In this document: positions 45,057-55,080 of the stretch, piece after piece
Layout of the letters: each line of letters opens with the position of its first letter
How positions within the stretch are numbered: the first letter of the stretch is position 1
NCBI RefSeq assembly: GCF_946480305.1
Contig: NZ_CAMLJQ010000005.1
Location: 62,001-126,000 of the forward strand
From: an uncultured Caldimonas sp.
Lineage (GTDB): Bacteria; Pseudomonadota; Gammaproteobacteria; Burkholderiales; Burkholderiaceae
DNA length: 64,000 nt
Reading direction: 5' to 3'
Made by a program: the position numbers and the translations under genes
Notes under the pieces: generated by a model
Told to the model about the DNA's origin: nothing
Database searches by the model: none
What the model saw: only the letters and a program-made list of their open reading frames with translations

Positions 45057-45540
45057 GCGCCACGCGAGCTTCTAGCCATCCGCGCGCAACACACCGCACG
45101 CCTGTGCCCCATGCGAGTGACGCCGCGGATCCGGCTTTGCCGGTCCGCCAGCGTCGCCCCCTTGACAAGGTCAGCGACTAACCACCGCGCGAGCTTCTAG
45201 CCATTCGCGCGCAACACACCGCACGCCTGTGCGCCATGCGAGTGACGCCGCGGATCCGGCTTTGCCGGTCCGCCAGCGCCGCCCCCTTGACAAGGTCAGC
45301 GACTAACCGCCGCGCGAGCTTCTAGCCATTCGCGCGCAACACACCGCACGCCTGTGCCCCATGCGAGTGACGCCGCGGATCCGGCTTTGCCGGTCCGCCA
45401 GCGTCGCCCCCTTGACAAGGTCAGCGACTAACCACCGCGCGAGCTTCTAGCCATTCGCGCGCAACACACCGCACGCCTGTGCCCCATGCGAGTGACGCCG
45501 CGGATCCGGCTTTGCCGGTCCGCCAGCGTCGCCCCCTTGA
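45041..45540. repeat. Four tandem copies of a 125-bp unit
   Basis: Copies start at 45041, 45166, 45291 and 45416 with exactly 125-bp spacing and only a few substitutions each. Each begins CAAGGTCAGCGACTAA, the last codons and stop of the GT41 gene, and ends CCCCCTTGA inside the hairpin loop of the dispersed intergenic element. The array fills the space between convergent genes, which otherwise holds nothing coding. Confidence 0.95.
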
Positions 45541-45569
45541 GGGGGCCGGCGAAGCCGGTAGGGGGTGGG
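45491..45569 (-). repeat. Stop-anchored dispersed hairpin element, copy 1
   Basis: On the minus strand it starts right after the TGA of the FAD/Fe-S oxidoreductase gene. Hairpin arms read CCGGCTTCGCCGG, CCCCCTCAAGGGGG and CCGGCAAAGCCGG, ending GGCGTCACTC. The same architecture occurs at 52056, 59210, 60943 and 62680. Probably a terminator or mRNA 3'-end structure. Confidence 0.85.
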
Positions 45570-48500
45570 TCAAACCAACACCCGCTCGATGCCGCCGTCG
45601 TTCGCTTTCGCAACGTACTGCGGCATCCAGTCCTCGCCGAGGATCTTGCGGGCCATCTCGACCACGATGTAGTCGGCTTCGAGCAGTCCGTTGTTCAGGT
45701 CGTTGCCGTAGCGGCTCAGGCCCTGCAGGCAGCTCGGGCACGAGGTGAGGATCTTCACGTTGCCCTGCTCCGGCACCGCGCCGGAAGCGCGCAGCGTGGC
45801 CTCGCCCTTGCGCAGTTCTTCTTCCTTGCGGAAGCGCACCTGCGTGGAGATATCGGGCCGCGTGACGCCCAGCGTGCCCGACTCGCCGCAGCAGCGCTCG
45901 TTTTTCAGCACCTGGTCACCGACGAGCGCCTTGACGGTCTTCATCGGGTCCTGCTGCTTCATCGGGCTGTGGCAGGGGTCGTGGTAGAGGTACGCGCCCT
46001 TGCTGTCGAGCTTGATGCCCTTTTCCAGCAGGAATTCGTGGATGTCGATGATCCGGCAGCCGGGGAAGATCTTCTCGAATTCGTAGCCCTGCAGCTGGTC
46101 GTAGCAGGTGCCGCAGCTGACCACCACCGTCTTGATGTCGAGGTAGTTCAGCGTGTTGGCGACGCGGTGGAACAGCACGCGGTTGTCGGTGATGATCTTC
46201 TCGGCCTTGTCGTACTGGCCGGAGCCGCGTTGCGGATAGCCGCAGCACAGATACCCGGGCGGCAGCACCGTCTGCACGCCGGCATGCCACAGCATCGCCT
46301 GCGTCGCCAGGCCCACCTGCGAGAACAGCCGCTCCGAGCCGCAGCCGGGGAAGTAGAACACCGCCTCGGTGTCGGCGCTGGTGGTCTTCGGGTTGCGGAT
46401 GATCGGGACGTAGTTCTTGTCCTCGATGTCCAGCAAGGCACGTGCGGTCTTGGTCGGCAGGCCGCCGGGCAACTTCTTGTTGATGAAGTGGATCACCTGC
46501 TCCTTGATCGGCGCGGTGCCCACCGTCGCATGCGGCTTGGCCGTCTGCTTCTTCGCCAGGCCGCGCAGCAGGTCGTTCGCCATGCGCTGCGCCTTGAAGC
46601 CGACATCGACCATCGCCGCGCGGGCCAACTTGATCGTCTTCGGGTTGGTGGCGTTGAGCATCAGCATCGCCGCCTTGTTGCCGGGGCGGAAGCTCTTCTT
46701 GCCCATCTTGCGCAACAGGTTGCGCATGTTCATCGACACGTCGCCGAAGTCGATCTTCACCGGGCACGGCGTCGCGCACTTGTGGCACACCGTGCAGTGG
46801 TCGCCCACGTCCTCGAACTCCTCCCAGTGCTTGATCGACACGCCGCGGCGCGTCTGCTCTTCGTACAGGAAGGCCTCCACCAGCAGCGAGGTGGCGAGGA
46901 TCTTGTTGCGCGGGCTGTACAGCAGGTTGGCACGCGGCACGTGGGTGGCGCACACCGGCTTGCACTTGCCGCAGCGCAGGCAGTCCTTGATGGACTCGGA
47001 GATCGCGCCGATGTCCGACTGCTGCATGATGATCGACTCGTGCCCCATCAGCCCGAAGCTGGGCGTGTAGGCGTTCGTCAGGTCGGCATACATGCCGGGC
47101 TCGCGCATCAGCTTGCCCTTGTTGAAGCGGCCCTGCGGATCGACCTTCTTCTTGTAGTCGGTGAAGTCGCGGATCTCGCTGTCGGTCAGGAACTCCAGCT
47201 TCGTGATGCCGATGCCGTGCTCGCCGGAGATCACGCCGTCCAGGCTGCGCGCCAGTTTCATGATGCGACCGACGGCTTCATGCGCCGTCTGCAGCATCTC
47301 GTAGTTGTCGCTGTTGACCGGGATGTTGGTGTGCACGTTGCCGTCACCGGCATGCATGTGCAGCGCCACCCACACGCGGCCGCGCAGCACCTCCTTGTGG
47401 ATGCGCTTGCACTCGTCGACGATGGGGGCGAATGCCGCGCCGGCGAAGATGCCCTGCAGCGGTTTGAGGATCTGCGTCTTCCACGACGCGCGCAGGCTGT
47501 GGTCCTGCAGTTGCGCGAAGAAGGTGCGGCCTTCCGGTTGCGGCAGGTCGAGCTGCGTCATCCAGCGATTCCACAGCTCGCGCGTGTCGCGGATCAGCGC
47601 CAGCGCCTGCTGCACGCGGTCTTCGAGCAGCTCGGCACTCGGGATCTCGTTGGCATCGTCCGTCTTGCCGAGCGGCAGGTTGCCGGCGGCGAAGAAGGCC
47701 TCCAGCGCGTCGAGCAGCTGCAGCTTGTTGCGCAGCGACAGCTCCACGTTGATGCGCTCGATGCCCTCGGTGTACTCGCCCATGCGCGGCAGCGGGATCA
47801 CCACGTCTTCGTTGATCTTGAAGGCGTTGGTGTGCTTGGAGATCGCGGCGGTGCGCTTGCGGTCTAGCCAGAACTTCTTGCGCGCGTCCGGCGAGACGGC
47901 GACGAAGCCTTCGCCGGCACGGCCGTTGGCCAGGCGCACCACCTCGGAGGTGGCCAGCGCCACGGCGTCGGGGTCGTCACCGACGATGTCGCCGATCAGC
48001 ACCATCTTGGGCAGCGTGCCGCGCTTGGACTTCGTGGCGTAGCCCACCGCCTTCAGGTAGCGGTCGTCGAGGTGCTCCAGGCCGGCGAGCAGGACCGGGC
48101 AGCGCCCGCGTCCTTCCACATCGACGCCGCCGCGCTTTTGCAGGGCGAACATGAAGTCCTTGATCTCGACGATGCTCGGCACCGCGTCCTTCGCGTTGCC
48201 GAAGAATTCGAGGCATACCGTGCGAGCGTGCGCCGGCATGCGGTGCACCACCCAGCGGGCCGACGTGATCAGGCCGTCACAGCCTTCCTTCTGGATGCCA
48301 GGCAGACCGGCGAGGAACTTGTCCGTCACGTCCTTGCCGAGGCCTTCCTTGCGGAAGGTGCGGCCCGGGATGTCCAGGCGCTCGGTGCGCACCGGCGTCT
48401 TGCCGTCGGCCTGGAAGTAGCGCAGCTCGAAACTCGCCACGTCGACGTCGTGGATCTTGCCGAGGTTGTGGTTCAGGCGCACCACTTCCAGCCACTGCGC

Positions 48501-49493
48501 GTCGGGGGTCACCATGCGCCACGAGGCCAGGTTGTCGAGCGCGGTGCCCCACAGCACGGCCTTCTTGCCGCCGGCGTTCATCGCGATGTTGCCGCCGATG
48601 CACGAGGCCTCGGCCGAGGTGGGGTCGACCGCGAACACATGGCCGCCACGCTCGGCCGCATCGGCCACGCGCTGCGTCACCACGCCGGCTTCGGTCCAGA
48701 TCGTCGGCACCGGCTTGTCGACGCCGGGCAGCGCGACGAACTCGACCTCGGTCATCGCCTCCAGCTTCTCGGTGTTGATCACGGCCGACTGCCACACCAG
48801 CGGCACGGCACCGCCGGTGTAGCCGGTGCCGCCGCCGCGCGGAATGATCGTCAGGCCCAGCTCGATGCAGCCCTTCACCAGTGAGGCCATCTCGGCCTCG
48901 GTGTCCGGCGTCAGCACCACGAACGGGTATTCCACCCGCCAGTCGGTCGCGTCGGTCACGTGCGAGACGCGGCTCAAGCCGTCGAACTTGATGTTGTCGC
49001 GCGCCGTGTGGCGACCGAGCACCTTGACGGCACGGCGGCGCAGCTCGGCCACCTGGTCGAACTGCTCGGCAAAGGCACGAACGGCCGCACGCGCGGCGTC
49101 CAGCAACTCCCCAACCAGTCCATCGCGCGCCGAGTCGGAGCCCGGCGTGCGGCGGCGCTCCACCTCGTTCAAGCGGTGGTGCAACGCGTCGATCAGCAGG
49201 CGGCGGCGCTTGGAGTTGTCGAGCAGGTCGTCCTGCAGGTACGGATTGCGCTGCACGACCCAGATGTCGCCCAGCACCTCGTACAGCATGCGTGCGGACC
49301 GGCCCGTCTGACGCTCCTCGCGCAACCGGTTCAACACCTCCCAGGCACGCGGCCCGAGGATGCGGATCACGATTTCGCGGTCGGAGAACGAGGTGTAGTT
49401 GTAGGGGATCTCGCGCAGCCGGGGCGCTGCGTGCGCTGCATGGACACCATTCGGGTCGGCAGCGATGTCCTTCAGGGGGAGCGGTGCGTTCAT
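45570..49493 (-). CDS. Giant FAD-linked oxidase/iron-sulfur oxidoreductase (D-lactate dehydrogenase/GlcD-like)
   Basis: 1307 residues. After an N-terminal domain (about 1-165) comes an FAD_binding_4 region with [18 protein letters not shown], then a C-terminal FAD-oxidase domain. Two ferredoxin-like clusters follow, [11 protein letters not shown] (about 838-848) and [13 protein letters not shown] (about 900). Two CCG-type domains ([34 protein letters not shown]) end the protein. This equals GlcD plus GlcF joined in one chain, as in many betaproteobacteria. It probably oxidises a 2-hydroxy acid such as D-lactate and feeds electrons to quinone. The substrate cannot be fixed by sequence. It is transcribed alone, divergent from ugpB. 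Confidence 0.9.
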   Translation of the reverse strand: MNAPLPLKDIAADPNGVHAAHAAPRLREIPYNYTSFSDREIVIRILGPRAWEVLNRLREERQTGRSARMLYEVLGDIWVVQRNPYLQDDLLDNSKRRRLLIDALHHRLNEVERRRTPGSDSARDGLVGELLDAARAAVRAFAEQFDQVAELRRRAVKVLGRHTARDNIKFDGLSRVSHVTDATDWRVEYPFVVLTPDTEAEMASLVKGCIELGLTIIPRGGGTGYTGGAVPLVWQSAVINTEKLEAMTEVEFVALPGVDKPVPTIWTEAGVVTQRVADAAERGGHVFAVDPTSAEASCIGGNIAMNAGGKKAVLWGTALDNLASWRMVTPDAQWLEVVRLNHNLGKIHDVDVASFELRYFQADGKTPVRTERLDIPGRTFRKEGLGKDVTDKFLAGLPGIQKEGCDGLITSARWVVHRMPAHARTVCLEFFGNAKDAVPSIVEIKDFMFALQKRGGVDVEGRGRCPVLLAGLEHLDDRYLKAVGYATKSKRGTLPKMVLIGDIVGDDPDAVALATSEVVRLANGRAGEGFVAVSPDARKKFWLDRKRTAAISKHTNAFKINEDVVIPLPRMGEYTEGIERINVELSLRNKLQLLDALEAFFAAGNLPLGKTDDANEIPSAELLEDRVQQALALIRDTRELWNRWMTQLDLPQPEGRTFFAQLQDHSLRASWKTQILKPLQGIFAGAAFAPIVDECKRIHKEVLRGRVWVALHMHAGDGNVHTNIPVNSDNYEMLQTAHEAVGRIMKLARSLDGVISGEHGIGITKLEFLTDSEIRDFTDYKKKVDPQGRFNKGKLMREPGMYADLTNAYTPSFGLMGHESIIMQQSDIGAISESIKDCLRCGKCKPVCATHVPRANLLYSPRNKILATSLLVEAFLYEEQTRRGVSIKHWEEFEDVGDHCTVCHKCATPCPVKIDFGDVSMNMRNLLRKMGKKSFRPGNKAAMLMLNATNPKTIKLARAAMVDVGFKAQRMANDLLRGLAKKQTAKPHATVGTAPIKEQVIHFINKKLPGGLPTKTARALLDIEDKNYVPIIRNPKTTSADTEAVFYFPGCGSERLFSQVGLATQAMLWHAGVQTVLPPGYLCCGYPQRGSGQYDKAEKIITDNRVLFHRVANTLNYLDIKTVVVSCGTCYDQLQGYEFEKIFPGCRIIDIHEFLLEKGIKLDSKGAYLYHDPCHSPMKQQDPMKTVKALVGDQVLKNERCCGESGTLGVTRPDISTQVRFRKEEELRKGEATLRASGAVPEQGNVKILTSCPSCLQGLSRYGNDLNNGLLEADYIVVEMARKILGEDWMPQYVAKANDGGIERVLV

Positions 49494-49684
49494 GGGCGCC
49501 GGGCGCTGTGGCTCGTGGGTTTGTAACTGCGCTTAAACCGCGATGGTATCGCAGCCCGTCCAACGCCCGGGCCGCCGGGGCCATCCCAGCCGGGGCGAAC
49601 GACCGTGCGAATGCCGCCCGAATGTCCCCTCCAAGTAGGACTAACCCCGTTGTTCACGCCCCCTAGACTGTGTGAGAAACGGCG

Positions 49685-49706
49685 CTGTCATAAATCGGCC
49701 ATAGGC
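49685..49706 (+). promoter_or_regulatory. Pho box upstream of ugpB
   Basis: Two adjacent 11-base repeats, CTGTCATAAAT and CGGCCATAGGC, match the PhoB direct-repeat pattern CTGTCAT plus four A/T-rich bases. The first half is a perfect match and the second is degenerate. They lie 58 bp before the ugpB start. This fits the known phosphate-starvation control of ugp operons. Confidence 0.65.
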
Positions 49707-49764
49707 TGCGCGGGTTTTTGCGTGTCTGTGTCTGTATCAACCCGCGTTTATTCATGGAGTCGTC

Positions 49765-51078
49765 ATGAAGCTGAAGACTGTTGCAATGGCCTCGGCCCTC
49801 GCTGCCGCCGCCTGGAGCGCCCCGGCCCACGCCCAGGTCGAGATCCAGTGGTGGCACGCCATGGGCGGCGCGCTGGGTGAATGGGTCAATGATCTGGCCA
49901 AGCAGTTCAACGAAAGCCAGAGCGAGTACAAGATCGTGCCCACGTTCAAGGGCACGTACGACGAATCAATGACGGCGGCCGTGGCGGCCTTCCGCGCCGG
50001 CAATGCGCCGCACATCCTGCAGGTGTTCGAAGTCGGTACGGCCACGATGATGGCTTCCAAGGGGGCCATCAAGCCGGTCGGTGAAGTGATGCAGCAGGCG
50101 GGTCAGAAGTTCGACCCCAACGCGTACATTCCCGCCGTGTCCGGCTACTACACCGCACCGAACGGGCAGATGCTGAGCTTCCCGTTCAACAGCTCGACCA
50201 CGGTCTTCCACTACAACAAGGACGCCTTCAAGGCCGCCGGTCTCGACCCCGAGAACCCACCGAAGAGCTGGCCCGAGGTGGCCCTGGCCGCCGCGAAGTT
50301 GAAGGCTGCCGGCCACAAGTGCCCGTTCACCACCAGCTGGATCAGCTGGACGCAGCTGGAGAGCTTCTCCACGTGGCACAACGTCGAGTTCGCAACGTTG
50401 AAGAACGGCTTCGGCGGCACCGCGACGCGCCTGTCGTTCAACTCGCCGCTGCACGTGCGCCACTTCGAGAACCTGGCCAACATGGCCAAGCAGGGGCTGT
50501 TCGTCTACAAGGGCCGCGGCAACGCGGCCGACGGCGTGTTCGTCTCGGGCGAGTGCGCGATGATGACCGGCTCGTCCGGCCTGTACGGCAACATCAAGCG
50601 CAACGCGAAGTTCGCGGCCGGTATCGGCGCCCTGCCCTACTACCCCGACGTGCCGGGCGCCCCGCAGAACACCATCATCGGTGGTGCCAGCCTGTGGGTG
50701 ATGAACGGCAAGAAGCCGGCCGAGTACAAGGGCGTCGCGCAGTTCTTCGCCTTCCTTTCGCGTCCCGAGGTCGCTGCGGCCAGCCATCAGCGCACCGGTT
50801 ATCTGCCGGTCACGCTGGCTTCGTATGAGCTGACCGACAAGAGCGGCTTCTACAAGCAGAACCCCGGCACGGACGTTGCCGTGACGCAGATGATCCGCAA
50901 GACGACCGACAAGTCGCGCGGCATCCGCCTGGGCAACTTCGTGCAGATCCGCACCATCATCGACGAGGAGACCGAACAGATCTGGGGCGGCCGCAAGTCG
51001 GCCAAGGAAGCGTTGGACGCGGCCGTGAAGCGTGGCAACGAACAGCTCCAGCGCTTCCAGAGGTCGGCCAAGCTCTGA
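49765..51078 (+). CDS. ugpB: sn-Glycerol-3-phosphate ABC transporter, periplasmic binding protein
   Basis: 437 residues. The signal peptide ends near PAHAQ and the mature protein begins VEIQWWHAMGGALGEWVNDLAKQFNESQ, the standard UgpB N-terminus. Segments AFPFNSSTTVFHYNKDAF-like (FPFNSSTTVFHYNKDAF) and GECAMMTGSSGLYGNI follow the family. It binds glycerol-3-phosphate or glycerophosphodiesters for uptake as a phosphate source. It is first in ugpBAECQ, with GGAG before the ATG and a Pho box upstream. Confidence 0.95.
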   Translation: MKLKTVAMASALAAAAWSAPAHAQVEIQWWHAMGGALGEWVNDLAKQFNESQSEYKIVPTFKGTYDESMTAAVAAFRAGNAPHILQVFEVGTATMMASKGAIKPVGEVMQQAGQKFDPNAYIPAVSGYYTAPNGQMLSFPFNSSTTVFHYNKDAFKAAGLDPENPPKSWPEVALAAAKLKAAGHKCPFTTSWISWTQLESFSTWHNVEFATLKNGFGGTATRLSFNSPLHVRHFENLANMAKQGLFVYKGRGNAADGVFVSGECAMMTGSSGLYGNIKRNAKFAAGIGALPYYPDVPGAPQNTIIGGASLWVMNGKKPAEYKGVAQFFAFLSRPEVAAASHQRTGYLPVTLASYELTDKSGFYKQNPGTDVAVTQMIRKTTDKSRGIRLGNFVQIRTIIDEETEQIWGGRKSAKEALDAAVKRGNEQLQRFQRSAKL

Positions 51079-51107
51079 CCGCTTTCCGAACGACATAACG
51101 CAAGGGT

Positions 51108-51131
51108 GCCCTCCCCGTACCCGGGGAGGGC
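51108..51131 (+). terminator. Hairpin between ugpB and ugpA
   Basis: A perfect 10-bp stem GCCCTCCCCG/CGGGGAGGGC with a TACC loop starts 29 bases after the ugpB stop and is followed by TTCTCACTTTT. It likely reduces read-through so the binding protein is made in excess over the permeases, as is common in ABC operons. Confidence 0.7.
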
Positions 51132-51173
51132 TTCTCACTTTTACTGGCGCACCGCGACCCGGTGCCCGTCTGC

Positions 51174-52055
51174 ATGGAAAAACGCGTCCGTTTCCGCTCG
51201 ACCTGGCTGCCGTGGTTGCTGATCGCACCGCAGATGGCGATCGTGCTGGTGTTTTTCTTCTGGCCCGCAGCGCAGGCGCTGTACCAGAGCGTGCTGCAGC
51301 AGGACGCGTTCGGCATGTCGGTCGAGTACGTGGGGGCCGAGAACTTCGAGCGCCTGTTCGCCGATGAAACCTACGTCGAGTCCTTCAAGACCACCGCGCT
51401 GTTCTCGGTGTTGGTGGCCGTGTGCGGGCTGTCGATCGCGTTGCTGCTGGCGGTCATGGCCGATCGGGTGGTGCGGGGCGCAGCGTTCTACAAGACCTTG
51501 CTGATCTGGCCCTATGCGGTGGCTCCCGCGGTTGCGGGCGTGCTGTGGCTGTTCCTGTTCGCACCTTCCATCGGCGTGGTGAGCCACGCGCTGCAATCGG
51601 CCGGCTACGCCTGGAACCACCTGCTCGACCCGGGCGATGCGATGACGCTCATCGTGATTGCCGCGGTCTGGAAGCAGATCTCCTACAACTTCCTGTTCTT
51701 CCTCGCCGGGCTGCAGGCGATCCCGCGCTCGCTGGTCGAGGCGGCCGCGATCGACGGCGCCCGGCCGTGGCGGCGCTTCTGGACCATCGTGTTCCCGCTG
51801 CTGTCGCCCACCACCTTCTTCCTGCTGGTGATCAACGTGGTCTATGCATTCTTCGACACCTTTGCCATCGTCGATGCGGCCACGCAGGGCGGGCCCGGCA
51901 AGGAAACGGCCATCCTCGTCTACAAGCTCTACTACGACGGCTTCAAGGCGCTCGACATGGGCGGCTCCGCGGCGCAGTCCGTCGTGCTGATGCTGATCGT
52001 CATTGCGTTGACCGTCGTGCAGTTCCGCTACATCGAAAGGAAGGTGAACTATTGA
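51174..52055 (+). CDS. ugpA: sn-Glycerol-3-phosphate ABC transporter permease UgpA
   Basis: 293 residues from ATG 51174 ([20 protein letters not shown]), which aligns with the usual UgpA N-terminus. A GTG four codons earlier is less likely. Six membrane segments are visible, and the coupling EAA loop reads [24 protein letters not shown]. It pairs with UgpE to form the inner-membrane channel. A hairpin lies upstream, and a dispersed repeat element separates it from ugpE. Confidence 0.94.
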   Translation: MEKRVRFRSTWLPWLLIAPQMAIVLVFFFWPAAQALYQSVLQQDAFGMSVEYVGAENFERLFADETYVESFKTTALFSVLVAVCGLSIALLLAVMADRVVRGAAFYKTLLIWPYAVAPAVAGVLWLFLFAPSIGVVSHALQSAGYAWNHLLDPGDAMTLIVIAAVWKQISYNFLFFLAGLQAIPRSLVEAAAIDGARPWRRFWTIVFPLLSPTTFFLLVINVVYAFFDTFAIVDAATQGGPGKETAILVYKLYYDGFKALDMGGSAAQSVVLMLIVIALTVVQFRYIERKVNY

Positions 52056-52134
52056 CCCCCCCTACGGCCTTGCGGCCGCCCCCCAGGGGGCGACGCCGGT
52101 GGACCGGCAGAGCCGGATCCACGGCGTCACTCGG
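52056..52134 (+). repeat. Stop-anchored dispersed hairpin element, copy 2
   Basis: It begins directly after the ugpA TGA. Hairpins read CGGCCTTGCGGCCG, CCCCCAGGGGG and CCGGCAGAGCCGG, ending GGCGTCACTCGG. It is unusual in lying inside an operon, creating a 152-bp gap before ugpE. Confidence 0.85.
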
Positions 52135-52207
52135 AGAAGCCGCCGCGGCTGCGCGGCCTGCACGGCGCGCCGGTGGACCGGCATGAACGAACTGACTGGA
52201 GTCCTAC

Positions 52208-53062
52208 GTGGTTGAACGGCGTCCTGCGTTGACGGTGCTGTCGCATCTCGTCCTCATCCTGGGCGTGCTGATCGTCGCCTTCCCGGTCTACGTGACCTTC
52301 GTCGCGTCGACGCAGACGGCCGAGCAGATCGCGCAGAGCCGGCCGCTGTCGCTGGTGCCGGGCGACAACTTCGTCGAGACCTACTCGCGCGCCTTCTTCG
52401 GTGGCAAGGGCGAGTACGGCAGCAACCGGGCGCCGGTCGCGCGCATGCTGTGGGTCAGCTTCGTGATGGCGATGTGCATCGCCATCGGCAAGATCGCGAT
52501 CTCGCTGCTGTCGGCCTTTGCCGTCGTGTACTTCCGCTTCCCGTTGCGCGGGTTGTGCTTCTGGATGATCTTCATCACGCTGATGCTGCCGGTGGAGGTG
52601 CGCATCGGGCCCACCTACGAGGTGGTGAGCGACCTCGGCATGCTGAACACCTATGCCGGCCTCACCGTGCCGCTGATCGCCTCGGCCACCGCCACCTTCC
52701 TGTTCCGCCAGTTCTTCCTGACCGTGCCCGACGAACTGGTCGAGGCTGCCCGAATGGACGGCGCCGGCCCGATGCGCTTCTTCAAGGACGTGCTGGTGCC
52801 GCTGTCGGCCACCTCGATCGCGGCCCTGTTCGTGATCCAGTTCATCTACGGCTGGAACCAGTATTTGTGGCCGCTGCTCGTGACCACCGGCGACGACATG
52901 ACCCCGATCGTGATGGGCATCAAGCGCCTGGTGGCCGGCGAGGCCTACACCGAGTGGAACGTCGTCATGGCCACCGCGATGCTCGCGATGGTGCCGCCGG
53001 CCTTGGTGGTGCTGCTGATGCAGAAGTGGTTCGTCAAGGGCCTGGTCGACTCCGAGAAGTAA
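52208..53062 (+). CDS. ugpE: sn-Glycerol-3-phosphate ABC transporter permease UgpE
   Basis: 284 residues starting with GTG, with GGAG upstream. Six membrane segments are visible, with the EAA motif [25 protein letters not shown]. The C-terminal [27 protein letters not shown] is typical of UgpE. It forms the permease with UgpA. The usual tight ugpA-ugpE spacing is broken here by a repeat element. Confidence 0.94.
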   Translation: MVERRPALTVLSHLVLILGVLIVAFPVYVTFVASTQTAEQIAQSRPLSLVPGDNFVETYSRAFFGGKGEYGSNRAPVARMLWVSFVMAMCIAIGKIAISLLSAFAVVYFRFPLRGLCFWMIFITLMLPVEVRIGPTYEVVSDLGMLNTYAGLTVPLIASATATFLFRQFFLTVPDELVEAARMDGAGPMRFFKDVLVPLSATSIAALFVIQFIYGWNQYLWPLLVTTGDDMTPIVMGIKRLVAGEAYTEWNVVMATAMLAMVPPALVVLLMQKWFVKGLVDSEK

Positions 53063-53074
53063 AACGTCTTCAAC

Positions 53075-54136
53075 ATGGCATCCATTTCCCTGCGCAACGT
53101 CGTCAAGCGCTACGGCACCGGCCCCAAGGCCAACCAGGTCGTCCACGGCGTCAATGCCGAGATCGGCGACGGCGAGTTCATCGTGATCGTCGGCCCCTCC
53201 GGCTGCGGCAAGTCCACGCTGCTGCGCATGGTCGCAGGGCTGGAAGAGATCAGCGAGGGCGAGATTGCGATCGGCCCGCGCGTGGTCAACCAGCTCGAGC
53301 CTTCCGAGCGCGACATCGCGATGGTGTTCCAGAACTACGCGCTCTACCCGCACATGAGCGTGTACGACAACATGGCCTATGGCCTGAAGATCAAGGGCCT
53401 GCCGCGTGAGCAGATCCGCCAGCGGGTCGAGAAGGCGGCTGGGATACTGGAACTGTCGGCCCTGCTGGACCGCAAGCCGCGGCAACTGTCCGGCGGGCAG
53501 CGCCAGCGCGTCGCGATGGGTCGCGCCATCGTGCGCGAGCCGCAGGCCTTCCTGTTCGATGAGCCGCTCTCGAACCTGGACGCCAAGCTGCGGGTGCAGA
53601 CCCGGCTCGAGATCCAGAAGCTGCACCGCGAACTGGGCATCACCTCGCTGTTTGTCACGCATGACCAGGTGGAGGCCATGACGCTGGCGCAGCGCATGAT
53701 CGTGATGAACGCCGGGCGCATGGAGCAGATCGGCACGCCCGAGGAGGTGTATGCCCGGCCTGCCACCACCTTCGTGGCCGGCTTCATCGGCTCACCGCCG
53801 ATGAACCTGCTCGAAGGCGCGGTCGACGGCGAGCGTTTCGTCGCGCAAGGCACCTCACTGGCACTGCCGGGCGCCGCGCCCCGTGGCGGCGCCATCATCC
53901 TCGGCGTGCGTCCGGAACACCTGAGCGTGAGCGACACCGGTTGGCCGCTCACGGTGGAGATGGTCGAGGTGCTCGGCGCCGAGCGCCTGCTGTACGCCAG
54001 GTCGGGCCCCTGGGGCCTCGTCGTGCGCACCGACGACTCGCAGCTGCGCCCCGAGGTCGGCCAGACGCTGCACGTGCAGCCCCATGCAGGCAAACTGCAC
54101 TGGTTCGACCCGACCACGCACGCGCGCATCGCATGA
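53075..54136 (+). CDS. ugpC: sn-Glycerol-3-phosphate ABC transporter ATP-binding protein UgpC
   Basis: 353 residues. Walker A is GPSGCGKST, the Q-loop is in [10 protein letters not shown], the ABC signature is [17 protein letters not shown], Walker B is [11 protein letters not shown] and the switch His is in [11 protein letters not shown]. The C-terminal TOBE domain (about 235-353) is that of MalK/UgpC-type importers. It energises uptake of glycerol-3-phosphate. It lies 12 bp after ugpE and its stop overlaps the ugpQ start (ATGA). Confidence 0.95.
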   Translation: MASISLRNVVKRYGTGPKANQVVHGVNAEIGDGEFIVIVGPSGCGKSTLLRMVAGLEEISEGEIAIGPRVVNQLEPSERDIAMVFQNYALYPHMSVYDNMAYGLKIKGLPREQIRQRVEKAAGILELSALLDRKPRQLSGGQRQRVAMGRAIVREPQAFLFDEPLSNLDAKLRVQTRLEIQKLHRELGITSLFVTHDQVEAMTLAQRMIVMNAGRMEQIGTPEEVYARPATTFVAGFIGSPPMNLLEGAVDGERFVAQGTSLALPGAAPRGGAIILGVRPEHLSVSDTGWPLTVEMVEVLGAERLLYARSGPWGLVVRTDDSQLRPEVGQTLHVQPHAGKLHWFDPTTHARIA

Positions 54137-54906
54137 GCACTCCCGCCGCCTCCTGGCCCTACCCCCTGTGGGTCGCACACCGTGGTGCCGGCAAGCTGGC
54201 GCCCGAGAACACGCTGGCGGCCTTCCGCGAGGGCGCATCGCACGGCTACCGCATGTTCGAGTGCGACGTGAAGCTCAGCGCCGACGGGGAGCCCTTCCTT
54301 CTCCATGACGCCACACTCGAGCGCACCACGAATGGCTCCGGCATTGCAGGCGAGCAGCCGTGGTCGCAACTCGCGCGGCTCGATGCCGGCGGCTGGCACA
54401 GCCGGCGCTACGCGGGCGAGCCGATGCCCACGCTCGATGCGATTGCGCGCTACGTGCTGCGCAACGGCTTCCACCTCAACGTCGAGATCAAGCCGACACC
54501 GGGCGAAGAAAGCCGCACCGGCGAAGCCGTGGCTGATGCCTGTGCCCGCCTCTGGCACGATGGCCACCATGCGCCGACCTCGCCGCCGCTGCTCACGTCG
54601 TTCAAACCAGAAGCATTGCACGCGGCACGCGCCGCACAGCCTCAGCTTCCGCTCGGCCTGCTGCTCGACCACTGGCGGGCGGGCTGGCGCGAAGAAGCAC
54701 AAGCGCTGCAGTGCACGGCCGTCGTCACGCACTGGAGCATGCTGGACGCGGCCTCGATCGCCGAGCTGCATGGACTGGGTTGGCGGGCCCTCGCCTACAC
54801 CGTGAACGACCCGGCCGAAGCCGACCGCCTGCTGCGTGCCGGCATCGACGGCCTCATCACCGACGCCGTGGACCGCTTCTCGCCCGGCAATGGGCTGCAC
54901 GACTGA
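54133..54906 (+). CDS. ugpQ: Glycerophosphodiester phosphodiesterase UgpQ
   Basis: 257 residues. The GDPD signature is clear: [19 protein letters not shown] with the catalytic His-Arg, [18 protein letters not shown] with metal-binding Glu/Asp and second His, and NVEIKPTPG. The cytoplasmic enzyme hydrolyses imported glycerophosphodiesters to glycerol-3-phosphate and an alcohol. Its start overlaps the ugpC stop, so uptake and hydrolysis are coupled under the same Pho-type control. Confidence 0.95.
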   Translation: MSTPAASWPYPLWVAHRGAGKLAPENTLAAFREGASHGYRMFECDVKLSADGEPFLLHDATLERTTNGSGIAGEQPWSQLARLDAGGWHSRRYAGEPMPTLDAIARYVLRNGFHLNVEIKPTPGEESRTGEAVADACARLWHDGHHAPTSPPLLTSFKPEALHAARAAQPQLPLGLLLDHWRAGWREEAQALQCTAVVTHWSMLDAASIAELHGLGWRALAYTVNDPAEADRLLRAGIDGLITDAVDRFSPGNGLHD

Positions 54907-55080
54907 CGCCTTTCCCGGCCACTACCGCAACAACCCCGCAATACCCGCGCGAGGCAGACGCCCTAATCGGCCCGCCGCTGGACCGCCGCCACCCGTCGTG
55001 TCTTAATCGACCTCCGTGAGGGATCACGCGACGGGTCCGACGAGCCGCAGATGCAACGGCCCGCCGCAAAGGCGACCGAC

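Noticed and set aside
45041..45540. Regular repeats considered as a CRISPR array
   Set aside because: The whole 125-bp unit is repeated, without unique spacers, and the unit includes gene-end and intergenic-element sequence.
45486..47867. A 793-codon open frame on the plus strand
   Set aside because: It is antisense to the FAD/Fe-S oxidoreductase, whose Cys motifs are clear. The plus frame shows no recognisable motif.
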